Shown in pieces: positions 16,318 to 24,759 of a stretch of 64,000 bases of DNA. The notes below the pieces were generated by a model. The model was not told where the DNA came from. It saw nothing but the letters and a program-made list of their open reading frames with translations, and did no database searches. The position numbers were made by a program, and so were the translations under genes. The stretch's first letter is position 1. Every line of letters starts with the position of its first letter. Source of the stretch: Petrotoga mexicana DSM 14811 (GTDB taxonomy: Bacteria > Thermotogota > Thermotogae > Petrotogales > Petrotogaceae); assembly GCF_002895565.1 (NCBI RefSeq), contig NZ_AZRN01000014.1, positions 1 through 64,000 on the forward strand. The letters are read 5' to 3'.

Positions 16318-17610
16318 TTGAAAAGTATTGGTTTAGATACATCTGGAAAAATGATTGTAAAAGGACCTCAAAAGGCAAAAGGTACTTTAACCGTTTCTGG
16401 ATCAAAAAACGCCGTGCTACCAATTATGGGAGCATCTTTACTCACTGACGATGATATTGAGTTAAGGAATGTCCCAGATTTAGCCGACGTTAGAACCATG
16501 ATTGAAATACTAGAAAGCGCAGGAAAAGTAATAGAACGTTTCGATGATCAATTGATAATTAGGAGTTCGGGTAATATCAATTCTGAGATTCCATATGAAC
16601 CCGTAAGGAAAATGAGGGCTTCTTTCAACGTGTATGGTCCATTAACCCTTAGAAATGGTTATGCGAAAGTTGCACTTCCAGGTGGATGTTCGATCGGTGC
16701 AAGACCTGTAGATTTTCATTTAGAGGGTCTAAAAAAGTTAGGAATTGAAAGTACGATTGAACACGGTTTCGTAACCAGTAAATTGAACAATCCTAACAGT
16801 CTAATAAATATATCCTTACCTTTTCCAAGTGTAGGAGCCACAGAACATGTTTTGACTACCGCTTGCTTGCTGGAAGGCGTAAATACAACTATTACTAATT
16901 GCGCTATAGAGCCCGAAGTGACCGATCTAGTAAACTTTTTAAACAAAATGGGAGCTAAGATAACAGGTGGGGGAACCTCAATATTGAAAATTGAAGGAGT
17001 AAAAAAATTATCGGGTATAAAATACACTATAATCCCTGACAGAATTGAAGCTGGTACCTATATTATACTAGGTAAACTCATTGGCCAAGAACTAACAATA
17101 AAAAACGTATCTGCTGAGCATCTCAATAGTTTATTCTCAGTATTTGAAAACATAGGAAGCCCTGTAGATTACGATGAGAAAAAAAGAGAAGTAAGAGTGA
17201 CAGAAACACTTCTCAACACATTGAACAGTATCAGCATGGAAACAGCTCCTTTTCCAGGATTTCCAACAGATTTACAGCCTCAGATCACAACCTTTTTATC
17301 TTTGGTCCCAGGGAGATCTACAATAACCGAAACTGTTTTTAAAAGCAGATTTTACCATATAGATGAGTTGAACAGAATGGGAGCAAAGATCAGAGTAGAA
17401 GACAATACGGCAATTATAGAAGGGGTAAGCAAACTATCGGGAGCACCTGTAGAAGCTACAGATCTAAGAGCTGCTGCAGCGTTACTTATAGCAGGACTCG
17501 TTGCAGAAGGAGAAACAATTATCTCAAATGTGGATCATATCTTTAGAGGTTACGAAAACATACACGATAAATTAGAACAAGTGGGTATAGACTTAATTTA
17601 CGAAAAATAA
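16318..17610 (+). CDS. murA: UDP-N-acetylglucosamine 1-carboxyvinyltransferase
   Basis: A 430-residue EPSP-synthase-fold enzyme that transfers enolpyruvate from PEP to UDP-GlcNAc, the first committed step of peptidoglycan synthesis. The N-terminal GSKNAVLPIMGA carries the conserved Lys-Asn pair, and the active-site cysteine is kept in LPGGCSIGARPVDFH near residue 125, so the enzyme should be sensitive to fosfomycin-type chemistry. TDLQPQ and the RFYHIDELNRMGAKI motif are also typical. The start is TTG 16318 after GGGGGG. A bidirectional terminator follows. Confidence 0.96.
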   Translation: MKSIGLDTSGKMIVKGPQKAKGTLTVSGSKNAVLPIMGASLLTDDDIELRNVPDLADVRTMIEILESAGKVIERFDDQLIIRSSGNINSEIPYEPVRKMRASFNVYGPLTLRNGYAKVALPGGCSIGARPVDFHLEGLKKLGIESTIEHGFVTSKLNNPNSLINISLPFPSVGATEHVLTTACLLEGVNTTITNCAIEPEVTDLVNFLNKMGAKITGGGTSILKIEGVKKLSGIKYTIIPDRIEAGTYIILGKLIGQELTIKNVSAEHLNSLFSVFENIGSPVDYDEKKREVRVTETLLNTLNSISMETAPFPGFPTDLQPQITTFLSLVPGRSTITETVFKSRFYHIDELNRMGAKIRVEDNTAIIEGVSKLSGAPVEATDLRAAAALLIAGLVAEGETIISNVDHIFRGYENIHDKLEQVGIDLIYEK

Positions 17611-17640
17611 AATTTTCTTTTCTAAAACTTTTAAAACTAA

Positions 17641-17669
17641 AAAAGCTGGCTTATCAAAGCCAGCTTTTT
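17641..17669. terminator. Bidirectional terminator, murA / outer-sheath gene
   Basis: A 12-bp stem (17641-17652 with 17657-17668, loop ATCA) has A-rich and T-rich flanks, so it can end transcription of murA on the plus strand and of the convergent outer-sheath gene on the minus strand. Confidence 0.88.
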
Positions 17670-17684
17670 GATTTATCAATCATC

Positions 17685-19049
17685 TTAGAATTCAAATTCA
17701 GCTTTTAGGTATAGATACCAATGTAAGTCTGCTAATTCATTTGCTCCAATAACTTCTTCTTCATCGTCATCCCAAACTTCATTACCAAGGTGAGCTCCAG
17801 CAGAAACATTCTCACTAAAATTATAAGTAACTTCACCCATATAAGCTAATTTGTTATCCTCAGATTCGTCTTTATTATCGTAGAAATAATATACATCACC
17901 AGCTAACGTAACTTTTGTGTCTGGTACAGCATATTCAACATAACCATGTGGTTCAACAGTTATAGTTCCTTCGTTAGTTAAATCTAAGAAAGAAACAGGA
18001 ACTTCTACTCCTGCTGAACTTTTATCGGAAATAGCGTATTCAACAGATGGAGTAAGATCTAAGAGATAAACAGGGTCTTCTTCTAACATGTCAATTGTGA
18101 ATGTATCAGTTAACTCTACTGTTATTGGTGTTGCAAGATAGCTTAAATCTACTCCTGCAGTGACTTCTTGTGTGTCAGCCCAACTTACATCACCGTCTTC
18201 ATCATTTGCAACTTCTTCTTCGTAAACAAGCTCCAAATTATCTTGCCATGTTAATCCAACGTGAGGTGTGACTGTTATTGGTTCCATTTCATATGGGTAT
18301 TCATAAGCTAAATCTACTCTGTAAGCGCTTGTAGAATCATCAGTTGTATCATCTCCATAATTCAAGAAACCAAACACTAAATCGGCACTTAACTTACCCC
18401 AGGCCTCTGGCACTTCTGTAACTTCTCCTTCAATGGTAACTCTGTTGTTGGTTGCATCTTCAAATTTATAAGCTCCAGCTACAAGTCCTTTAACACCACT
18501 TACATCTAGATCGTAACTAGCACCAAAAATCCATCCTTCAGCTAGAGCGATATCTTCTGTAGCATGCTCGGTTACTTCTCCGGCTACTCTATCTGCCAAA
18601 ACCAAGTTGACCCCGTAATCGGTTAAGCCAAGTTTTAATGCACCTTCAGCATCAGTGAAATCTCCATTAATTGTGTAAGTACTCAATCCAATAACATTGG
18701 GTTCGAATCTTAACAACCATGCTTCTTCTTCATATTGAACAAAGTCCAAACTTAATCCAGGTTCAACACTTGTTATGACATCTGTAGTGGCTCCCTCGGT
18801 GTCATAAACTGGAGTTGATTCAGTAGTTACAGGTGAAAATGTAAAACCTGCTGTTAAAGTTGCCGGAAGTGTTGTAGTAAAACTAACATCGATACTGAGA
18901 TCTGGGTCCAACACCTGTTCAATATCCAACGCACTTTCATCTATCTTGAATTCAAAACCTGCAGTTCCACTAACATCAAACACTGGCTCCACAGCAAAAA
19001 GCGCCAATGAAGCAAAAACTACCAACAAAGACAATAAAACTTTCTTCAT
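17685..19049 (-). CDS. Outer-sheath beta-barrel-like protein
   Basis: A 454-residue exported protein with a clear signal peptide (MKKVLLSLLVVFASLALFAV). The mature chain is rich in alternating hydrophobic and polar residues and in Asp, Glu and Thr, and ends in WYLYLKAEFEF, an aromatic beta-strand with C-terminal phenylalanine as in outer-membrane barrels. It is very acidic and almost free of cysteine. Its neighbour is an SLH-domain protein, so it is probably a porin-like component of the Thermotogota outer sheath. It has a perfect TTGACA-17-TATAAT promoter, which suggests high abundance. No specific family name is claimed. Confidence 0.75.
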   Translation of the reverse strand: MKKVLLSLLVVFASLALFAVEPVFDVSGTAGFEFKIDESALDIEQVLDPDLSIDVSFTTTLPATLTAGFTFSPVTTESTPVYDTEGATTDVITSVEPGLSLDFVQYEEEAWLLRFEPNVIGLSTYTINGDFTDAEGALKLGLTDYGVNLVLADRVAGEVTEHATEDIALAEGWIFGASYDLDVSGVKGLVAGAYKFEDATNNRVTIEGEVTEVPEAWGKLSADLVFGFLNYGDDTTDDSTSAYRVDLAYEYPYEMEPITVTPHVGLTWQDNLELVYEEEVANDEDGDVSWADTQEVTAGVDLSYLATPITVELTDTFTIDMLEEDPVYLLDLTPSVEYAISDKSSAGVEVPVSFLDLTNEGTITVEPHGYVEYAVPDTKVTLAGDVYYFYDNKDESEDNKLAYMGEVTYNFSENVSAGAHLGNEVWDDDEEEVIGANELADLHWYLYLKAEFEF

Positions 19050-19098
19050 ACAAAAACCCCCTTCTACTTTTGATTTAATTTTTTAAAAAATCCTTACT

Positions 19099-19127
19099 AT
19101 TATAGCAAAGATTCACACTACTGTCAA
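19099..19127 (-). promoter_or_regulatory. Consensus promoter of the outer-sheath gene
   Basis: On the minus strand TTGACA (19127-19122) and TATAAT (19104-19099) are exactly 17 bp apart, matching the sigma-70 consensus at all twelve positions, about 50 bases before the start codon. It is the strongest promoter-like sequence seen in the window. Confidence 0.88.
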
Positions 19128-19151
19128 GACTCATAAAGCATTTCATAGTAT

Positions 19152-20090
19152 TTATTGAGGCATGAAGATTCCCACAGCACCTAAAATAACTCCCAAACCA
19201 GCTACTAACCATAACATTGTTTTATCTTGCGCTTTTGCTATTTCTGCGTTTTGAGCTTCAACTTGTTGACTTAACTCAGTTATTTTTGCTTCGTTAGCAG
19301 ATACACTATTTGTTAATCCGTCAATCTTGTCGTAAGTATCGTATTTAAGATTCAAATGTTGCTTAGCCATAGTTGTTTGAAATTCCTCAAGAGAAACTAT
19401 CCTTTCCTCATAGGTGGATAACTTATTTGTTAATTCATCAATCTTGTCGAAAGTCTCGTATTTGAGATCCAAATGTTGCTTAGTCATTACTGCTTGAGAC
19501 TCTTCGAGTGAAGCAATCTTTTTTTCGTTTGCAGCCACTTTTTGTGAAAGTGAAGGTAATGCTTTGACAAACATTTGATTTTGTTCCGCTAAACTCTTTG
19601 TTTCTTCTACAGTTGCCTTTAAGCCGGATACATCTTGACTAATTGCCAACAGGTCAGTCTCTAAAGCGTCTCCCATGTTTTTTGCTCTGTAGGCTGTCTT
19701 TTTAACATCTTGATATGTAGCCTGCAAATCGGATAAAAGATCATTCGCTTGCAACTGCTCATTCAATGAATTAAACTGACTTTCAACGTTATTCACTTTC
19801 TTTGAGAGGTCTCCTACTTTTGCTTCCAAATACGATAAATCGCTTGTTTTTGCGATTTCAGGAGAGTTCTCCAGATAAGTTATCAACCTAGACATCCAAA
19901 CTGCAGCATCAGACCTTGTTAAAGGTTCATAACCTCTAAATGTTGGTTCGTCTACAGGAATTACACCTTTTTCAACCAGCTTCATAACGTAGTCATACGC
20001 CCAATGATCCTCGCCTACATCAGTGAAGCCAAGTGAAAAAGCAGAAACCACAAATACCGTTACTACAAAAAAAGCAAGCGTTTTCTTCAT
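19152..20090 (-). CDS. SLH-domain coiled-coil outer-sheath protein (Omp-alpha-like)
   Basis: A 312-residue protein with signal peptide (residues 1-20), one SLH domain (about 21-72, FTDVGEDHWAYDYVMKLVEKG to LTRSDAAVWMSRLI), a long alpha-helical coiled coil (about 75-285) and a C-terminal membrane segment (WLVAGLGVILGAVGIFMPQ). This layout matches Omp-alpha of Thermotoga, a rod that spans the periplasm: SLH binds the cell wall and the C-terminal helix anchors in the toga. The rod is shorter than usual. Two consecutive blocks of 39 residues starting KIASLEE and RIVSLEE are near-duplicates. The promoter is TTGCAA-17-TATAAT. Confidence 0.87.
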   Translation of the reverse strand: MKKTLAFFVVTVFVVSAFSLGFTDVGEDHWAYDYVMKLVEKGVIPVDEPTFRGYEPLTRSDAAVWMSRLITYLENSPEIAKTSDLSYLEAKVGDLSKKVNNVESQFNSLNEQLQANDLLSDLQATYQDVKKTAYRAKNMGDALETDLLAISQDVSGLKATVEETKSLAEQNQMFVKALPSLSQKVAANEKKIASLEESQAVMTKQHLDLKYETFDKIDELTNKLSTYEERIVSLEEFQTTMAKQHLNLKYDTYDKIDGLTNSVSANEAKITELSQQVEAQNAEIAKAQDKTMLWLVAGLGVILGAVGIFMPQ

Positions 20091-20157
20091 TCTTCCTTAC
20101 CCCCTTTTATGATTTTGATTTGGTAAAAAACTACTTCTTTTAAAAACCCGCCACTTT

Positions 20158-20186
20158 ATTATACTATATTTAAAGAAATTTTGCAA
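20158..20186 (-). promoter_or_regulatory. Promoter of the SLH-protein gene
   Basis: On the minus strand TTGCAA (20186-20181) and TATAAT (20163-20158) are 17 bp apart, about 70 bases before the start codon of the SLH-domain gene. Confidence 0.72.
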
Positions 20187-20189
20187 AAT

Positions 20190-21383
20190 CTATTTAATCT
20201 TTTTTATTTTAAAATAACTCTTTTTCCCAACTCTTAATATAGCCCCGTCTTCACAATCAATAATATCTTTGAAATCCTTTATTTTTTTGTCGTTGATTCT
20301 AATAGCCCCTTGCATTATAGCCCTCTTTATTTCACTGTTGCTATTGTAAACTCTGGTCTTTGAAACTATGTCTAAAATCGTTTCTCCGGTTTTAACTTGA
20401 ATCTCTGGTAAATCTTCTGGCATTTCTCTCTTTTGGAAAATTGAAACAAAGTTTTGTTTGGCTTTTTCTGCTTCTTCTCTATTATATAATAGAGTAACAA
20501 TTTCTTCTGCTAAAACCATTTTAATATCTCTTGGGTTCACTTCTCCACTCTTCATTTGATTTTCAATATCTTTTATTTTGTCTTTTGGAATATCTGTTAA
20601 ATATTTCATATACTTGATAATAAGATGATCTGGAATAGACATAACTTTACCAAAAACATCTTGTGGAGAATCGTTAAAAGCTATGTAGTTGTCATAACTT
20701 TTACTCATCTTTAAATTTCCATCTGTTCCTTCAATCAACGGCATTGTAAGCACTACTTGTGGTGATTGGCCAAACTCTTCTTGGAGCTTTCTTCCAACTA
20801 AAAGGTTGAAAAGTTGATCCGTACCTCCAAGTTCCACATCAGCTTCAATAACAATAGAATCATACGCCTGGGCTAAAGGATACAAGAATTCAGATATACT
20901 TATAGGCTGATTTTCTTTTAACCTTTTATTGAAATCATCTCTTTCAAGCATCCTGGCAACTGTGTATCTTGATGACAAGTTAATTATATCAGCAAAAGAT
21001 AATTTGGAAAGCCATTCACTGTTAAATTTTACCACAGTTTTATCGGGATGGAGTATTCGAAAAGCTTGTTCAACGTATGTCTTCGAATTTTCTTGGACTT
21101 CATCTTCAGAAAGCAAAGGTCTAGTTTTTGATCTTCCCGAAGGGTCGCCTATTCTTGCCGTGAAATCCCCAATTATTAAGTAAACTATATGACCCAACTC
21201 TTGAAATTGTCTTAACTTTCTTAAAACAACGGCATGTCCTAAATGAAGATCTGGCCTTGAAGGATCTACCCCCAATTTAACTTTTAATTGGCCTTTTTCT
21301 CTTATTTTGCTCAAAAAATCTTCTGGTGTAATAAGATCGACGGAATCTTCTTGTATAATTCTAAGTTGGTCTTCAGGGTTCAA
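20190..21383 (-). CDS. tyrS: Tyrosyl-tRNA synthetase
   Basis: A 397-residue class I aminoacyl-tRNA synthetase. The HIGH motif is HLGHAVV (about residue 47) and the KMSKS motif LKMSKSYDNYI (about 230); the tyrosine pocket includes YPLAQAYDSIV and LGGTDQLFNLLVGR. The C-terminal S4 RNA-binding domain covers about 335-397 (IKRAIMQGAIRINDKKI). This is the TyrZ-like bacterial form with a KMSKS class signature. The start is TTG 21383, ten bases after AAAGGAGG. It lies 15 bases after the secG stop, so the two are co-transcribed. Confidence 0.95.
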   Translation of the reverse strand: MNPEDQLRIIQEDSVDLITPEDFLSKIREKGQLKVKLGVDPSRPDLHLGHAVVLRKLRQFQELGHIVYLIIGDFTARIGDPSGRSKTRPLLSEDEVQENSKTYVEQAFRILHPDKTVVKFNSEWLSKLSFADIINLSSRYTVARMLERDDFNKRLKENQPISISEFLYPLAQAYDSIVIEADVELGGTDQLFNLLVGRKLQEEFGQSPQVVLTMPLIEGTDGNLKMSKSYDNYIAFNDSPQDVFGKVMSIPDHLIIKYMKYLTDIPKDKIKDIENQMKSGEVNPRDIKMVLAEEIVTLLYNREEAEKAKQNFVSIFQKREMPEDLPEIQVKTGETILDIVSKTRVYNSNSEIKRAIMQGAIRINDKKIKDFKDIIDCEDGAILRVGKKSYFKIKKIK

Positions 21384-21398
21384 ATATTGGTTCCTCCT

Positions 21399-21635
21399 TT
21401 AAGCTATTATCCAAGTTACCAAAAAACAGTTGATCATAAAAAGTATACCAAAAGTTAGAGCAATTTTGGAGGTTTTATCTAGCCCTTTTTCTCGTCCAAA
21501 ATTGGCGGCCGAACCTCCTGCACCAAATGCCCCACCTATTTCACTGTTTTTTTGCATTCTTTGCAGTGCAAAGTAGATTACTCCTAAAGCTAAAATGATA
21601 TGAATAATTATAAGCAAGACACCTAGAAAACCCAT
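21399..21635 (-). CDS. secG: Preprotein translocase subunit SecG
   Basis: A 78-residue protein with two membrane helices (about 3-24 and 56-77) and a glycine-rich cytoplasmic loop (GGAFGAGGSAANFGREKG), the standard SecG pattern. SecG assists SecYEG in protein export. ATG 21635 follows GAGGAGG. The two-gene order secG-tyrS has its own promoter upstream. Confidence 0.9.
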   Translation of the reverse strand: MGFLGVLLIIIHIILALGVIYFALQRMQKNSEIGGAFGAGGSAANFGREKGLDKTSKIALTFGILFMINCFLVTWIIA

Positions 21636-21652
21636 AAATTTCCTCCTCTTTA

Positions 21653-21828
21653 TTGAATTGATTATCAATAAAAATATATAATTCCTTTTTTATTATATCA
21701 TACCAACTAACGTTATGCAAACCTTTTTCAAATTTCTTAAAATAGAGAAAAACGAAGTTTTTCTAGCTTAATCGATAATAATTGTCTATAATCTCTTCTA
21801 ATCAAGAATAATTTGATTAGCTTTTTTT
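21653..21828 (+). other. Candidate small transcription unit with terminator
   Basis: A plus-strand promoter-like pair, TTGAAT (21653-21658) and TATAAT (21677-21682) with 18-bp spacing, is followed by a hairpin (21746-21753 with 21757-21764) and a terminator-like hairpin (21798-21805 with 21813-21820) plus seven Ts. No coding sequence lies between. It could encode a small RNA of about 140 bases, or the hairpins may belong to lacI regulation. The promoter overlaps the opposite secG promoter, so support is weak. Confidence 0.3.
21692..21720 (-). promoter_or_regulatory. Promoter of secG-tyrS
   Basis: On the minus strand TTGCAT (21720-21715) and TATAAT (21697-21692) are 17 bp apart, about 60 bases upstream of the secG start. 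Confidence 0.72.
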
Positions 21829-21860
21829 AAATCAAAAAGGTAAAATAAGATTGAGTGAAA

Positions 21861-21878
21861 AAAGGAAACGGTTCCTTT
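21861..21878. promoter_or_regulatory. LacI-family operator-like palindrome
   Basis: AAAGGAAACGGTTCCTTT is an 18-bp palindrome with central CG and 8 of 9 matching half-site positions, the form bound by LacI/CcpA-type repressors. A LacI-family gene lies downstream at 23730, now separated from this site by an IS3-family element. Confidence 0.55.
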
Positions 21879-22017
21879 GTTTGTTAATAAGTATTATAAG
21901 GGTTTTATAATTATTAATGTTTTTGAATTTCTGTTGAGAATTTCTTTAATGAACTAGTTGCTATTTTATTATGGTATAATAAAAAATAAAAATTACCAGA
22001 TGCAGATCCCTACGTTA

Positions 22018-22125
22018 AAAGGATGGGGAGCGGGGCAAAGGGGCAAAAACTCTTTTATCCTTATGGGTGGGGAGCGGGGCGAAGGGGTAAGAACTCCTTT
22101 ATCCTTATGGGTGCGGACGGAGCCC
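22018..22125 (+). repeat. G-rich leader repeat, copy D (left part of a split array)
   Basis: GGGGAGC occurs at 22025 and 22069, exactly 44 bp apart, and a degenerate third unit (GCGGACGGAGCCCC) starts 44 bp later at 22113. The second unit has G-runs of 3, 4, 4 and 4. TATAAT lies at 21975-21980 upstream. The array has no closing CGCT; this is found in copy E, on the other side of the IS3-family element, which suggests D and E were one array. Confidence 0.85.
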
Positions 22126-22159
22126 CAAATATTAGAGATTAGAGAGGCGTAACTCGATT

Positions 22160-23176
22160 TTACTCAAAAATGGTAAGTTTTTCTTTGATTTCCTTAATTT
22201 CAATTCTATTTTCTTTGTATAAAACATGGAACTCATTTGGTGTCAAGTAGTTCAAAGAGCCATGAGGTCTAATATTAAGGTAAAAATCCAAATACACTTT
22301 GTATTTCGTAGTGAAATCGCTAATATTAGTAAAGGTATTCAAAGGCACAAACTCTCTTTGGACACTTGAATGAAAAGATTCGATAAAGGCTTGACAATCT
22401 GGATTATGTGGATAACCAAACTCATGGAGTATACCAACATTTCTCATAAAATTTTCTGTTAACAAAGAAGTGAATTGAGTACCGTTATCTGATCTAATAA
22501 TCAAGTTTTTTCCTGATATTCCTCTGTACCTAAGAGCTTCAAAGATAGTTTTAATTATATCCTTTGATTTACATGATGGACCGATGTAAGAACCAACAAT
22601 CTGTCTATCAAAAGTATCAATTATGCTGAACACCTGTACATAACCATCTTTAGTTTTAAAGTATTTGATATCCATTTCCCAAAATTGGTTAGGAGCTGTT
22701 GCAACATGTTTTTGAGGACCTCTTCTTGGATGTGGTGAATGGTTTGTATATTTTCCAACCAAACCGATTTCGTGTTTCAAACGTCTCATCTTTTTATGAT
22801 TGATAATTATACCATACTCTTTCTTGAAATACGCACACAGCTTAGTAGAACCAAGAGTTTTCAAATAATGCTTTGAGACATACATATTGAGATGTTCCTT
22901 AATTTTTATCAGTTCAGCGATTACAAACTCATCAGGAACCTTATCGCCATTCACAGTATAGCAAAAACCTCGAGTTTTAGAATTAGAATGCTTTTTCTTT
23001 GACAAAGAACTGGTATCCAAGAAGAGCCTCGTCTTGTAATAATAAGTTCTAGGGTTCACGTTGAACTCTTCAAAAAGATAAGAAAGAGAAACGCCGTACT
23101 CTCGATGTAACCTATTGACATATTGAATATCCAAAATGGGTGTAGATTTAAAATCAACATGTCTATTTTCCATCAT
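22160..23176 (-). CDS. IS3-family transposase, catalytic subunit (OrfB)
   Basis: A 338-residue DDE integrase-core protein. An HTH_21-like region (IIINHKKMRRLKHEIGL) precedes the catalytic core, where D is in WEMDIKYFKTKDGYV, D in IIRSDNGTQFTSLL and E in PHNPDCQAFIESFHSSVQRE; the spacing fits D-D-35-E. The C-terminus NIRPHGSLNYLTPNEF is typical. Its frame is -1 relative to orfA and stays open upstream across a run of about nine A residues at the end of orfA, so a -1 frameshift could produce the usual OrfAB fusion; OrfB could also start on its own at the ATGATG that overlaps the orfA stop. Confidence 0.93.
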   Translation of the reverse strand: MMENRHVDFKSTPILDIQYVNRLHREYGVSLSYLFEEFNVNPRTYYYKTRLFLDTSSLSKKKHSNSKTRGFCYTVNGDKVPDEFVIAELIKIKEHLNMYVSKHYLKTLGSTKLCAYFKKEYGIIINHKKMRRLKHEIGLVGKYTNHSPHPRRGPQKHVATAPNQFWEMDIKYFKTKDGYVQVFSIIDTFDRQIVGSYIGPSCKSKDIIKTIFEALRYRGISGKNLIIRSDNGTQFTSLLTENFMRNVGILHEFGYPHNPDCQAFIESFHSSVQREFVPLNTFTNISDFTTKYKVYLDFYLNIRPHGSLNYLTPNEFHVLYKENRIEIKEIKEKLTIFE

Positions 23177-23580
23177 TTTCTCTGATTCAAATTTTTTTTT
23201 ACAAACTCAACTTGTTCTCTAAGAACTCTGATCTCAATATCCTTTTCGATCACCAAATCCTTCAAAGCTTGAAGAGTCTGAGCGAGATCGGGGTATTCCA
23301 TACAAAGTCGAGAAATCTCATCCAAATCGATACCGGAATTCTCGTAAACCACAGGAGGAATCTTAGAGCCACGAGAAACGATGGAATTTTTGTTAAAAGG
23401 GCCGTTGAAAAAGCAAGAATAATTCTCACCAGAATCTCTAAACTTCTTCACCCACTTTTGGATATTTCTGGTAGGGATGTTGTAAGTTTTACTAAGTTGA
23501 GAACAAGAAACACCTTTATCGACATGCTCTTTAACAACGTTAGCTTTTAACTCTGAGGGGTAAGACTTCACAAAAATCAC
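23173..23580 (-). CDS. IS3-family transposase, DNA-binding subunit (OrfA)
   Basis: A 135-residue protein with an N-terminal helix-turn-helix (YPSELKANVVKEHVDKGVSC to NIPTRNIQKWVKKF) of the HTH_8/HTH_29 type and a C-terminal leucine-zipper-like coiled coil (ALKDLVIEKDIEIRVLREQV). Such OrfA proteins bind the terminal repeats. The last codons include a long A-run (VKKNLN), a possible slippery site, and the stop overlaps the orfB start by 4 bp. Confidence 0.88.
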   Translation of the reverse strand: MIFVKSYPSELKANVVKEHVDKGVSCSQLSKTYNIPTRNIQKWVKKFRDSGENYSCFFNGPFNKNSIVSRGSKIPPVVYENSGIDLDEISRLCMEYPDLAQTLQALKDLVIEKDIEIRVLREQVEFVKKNLNQRK

Positions 23581-23639
23581 CTCTTTTAAGAATATATAAT
23601 TATTATACTACCACGCCCCTCAAATAAGAAAATGTGCTG

Positions 23640-23710
23640 TGGGCTAACTGTGGGGTGGGGAGCGGGGCGAAGGGGCGCTGTATATAAGTTTTAGAACTTC
23701 TAAAGATAAT
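23640..23710 (+). repeat. G-rich leader repeat, copy E (right part of a split array)
   Basis: Four runs of four G are separated by T, AGC and CGAA, then CGCT (23676-23679) and the AT-rich tail AGTTTTAGAACTTCTAAAGA. This is the most regular G-quadruplex pattern in the window. The lacI start lies 50 bases downstream. The tail is closely similar to that of copy F. Confidence 0.9.
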
Positions 23711-23729
23711 AGACTTTGAGGTGAATATT

Positions 23730-24734
23730 GTGAAAGAAAAAAAGAGAAATCCAAATCCCACTATTAAAGATGTTGCACGACTCGCCAACGTTGGAATAGC
23801 AACAGTCTCAAGGGTGTTAAATAATTCAGAAAAAGTAAGCGAAAAGACCAAAGAAAAGGTTCTAGAAATTATAGAAGAGTTGGGTTATTCTCCCAACATT
23901 AATGCTAGAACATTATCTTCAAAAAATATAAATTCTCTTTCTTTTGTGACACCCGACATGGGAAATGAATTTTATGGGATCATGTATTCTCTACTTGAAA
24001 AGAAAATTTCTCGTAATAATTATAGGTTGATTGTTTTTCCTCTTATAGATCAGATATCTCTAGAAAAGATTAAGCAAAATACCGATTTAATTTATCAAAC
24101 CGATGGGGTGTTCTTCTCTTCTCTTTCCGTCTCAAGTATTTTTCAGAATAGAATTCCCCCTAAAAAAATAATATTAATCGATTCATATGATGAAAGATTT
24201 GATTCTGTCTATGTTGATAATTATCAAGTGGGGAAAACCGCTGCTGAGTACCTTATAAGTAATTCGCCGTCAAATAGCACTTTTTATTTGGTTACTTTTA
24301 AGGAACTCAACAATGAATTTACCTCTTTCGTTTTCAAAAAAAGAGACGAAGGTTTTTTACAAGTTATGGAAGAGAATAATAAAAAGGTAAAGGTTATATA
24401 TAGCGATTTATTGTGGGACGGAGGGTATAAAGCGATTGGAAGCATTATAAAAAGACGTCCTAGAAAATATTCATCCATATTCGCAACATGTGACATGATT
24501 GGAGTAGGTGTCAAAAAATACTTGGAAGAAATGAATATGTATCCAAAAAAGGATTATTCATTGATAGCTGTTGATAATCTTCCTATTAGCAGACTATTTC
24601 AATTAACAACAATTAGACAACCGATTATAGAAATGGTCGAAATTGCATATGAGATGTTCATCTCTTCTATGGGAGGAAGAGAAAAAGTTGAACATTACAA
24701 ATTAGAAGGAAAAATAGTAGAAAGAGAAACATAG
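23730..24734 (+). CDS. LacI-family transcriptional regulator
   Basis: A 334-residue sugar-responsive repressor. The N-terminal HTH is canonical (TIKDVARLANVGIATVSRVL, about 13-32) with the hinge helix NINARTLSSK, followed by a periplasmic-binding-protein-like effector domain (about 60-330). GTG 23730 follows GAGGTG by six bases. Next to a pullulanase gene with an operator-like palindrome before its start codon, it most likely controls alpha-glucan use and responds to a malto-sugar. An IS3-family element now lies between this gene and the operator and promoter-like sequences at 21861-21980. Confidence 0.93.
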   Translation: MKEKKRNPNPTIKDVARLANVGIATVSRVLNNSEKVSEKTKEKVLEIIEELGYSPNINARTLSSKNINSLSFVTPDMGNEFYGIMYSLLEKKISRNNYRLIVFPLIDQISLEKIKQNTDLIYQTDGVFFSSLSVSSIFQNRIPPKKIILIDSYDERFDSVYVDNYQVGKTAAEYLISNSPSNSTFYLVTFKELNNEFTSFVFKKRDEGFLQVMEENNKKVKVIYSDLLWDGGYKAIGSIIKRRPRKYSSIFATCDMIGVGVKKYLEEMNMYPKKDYSLIAVDNLPISRLFQLTTIRQPIIEMVEIAYEMFISSMGGREKVEHYKLEGKIVERET

Positions 24735-24759
24735 GGAATATAATTATTTTTTTCTTTCT

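Larger units (their letters stand above)
22141..23622 (-). mobile_element. IS3-family insertion sequence
   Basis: A two-gene element (orfA, orfB) of about 1.48 kb. Short imperfect terminal repeats are visible: AGAGAGGCGT at 22141-22150 and, on the opposite strand, TGAGGGGCGT at 23622-23613 (8 of 10 match). The exact ends and the 3-4 bp target duplication could not be fixed. It sits inside a G-rich leader array (copies D and E). Both genes look intact, so the element may be active. Confidence 0.8.

Noticed and set aside
18698-18712. GGGTTCGAATC, resembling a tRNA T-arm
   Set aside because: It lies inside the outer-sheath gene and no acceptor, D or anticodon stems fit around it. No tRNA gene was found in the window.
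21958-22152. A 64-codon open frame across repeat copy D
   Set aside because: It reads through tandem G-rich units (peptide rich in G, R and E), lacks a ribosome binding site and has no counterpart in other copies; it is a by-product of the repeat.
23173-23580. The orfA/orfB arrangement of the IS3 element as a broken gene
   Set aside because: Two overlapping frames in -1 relation with a slippery A-run are normal for IS3-family transposases.
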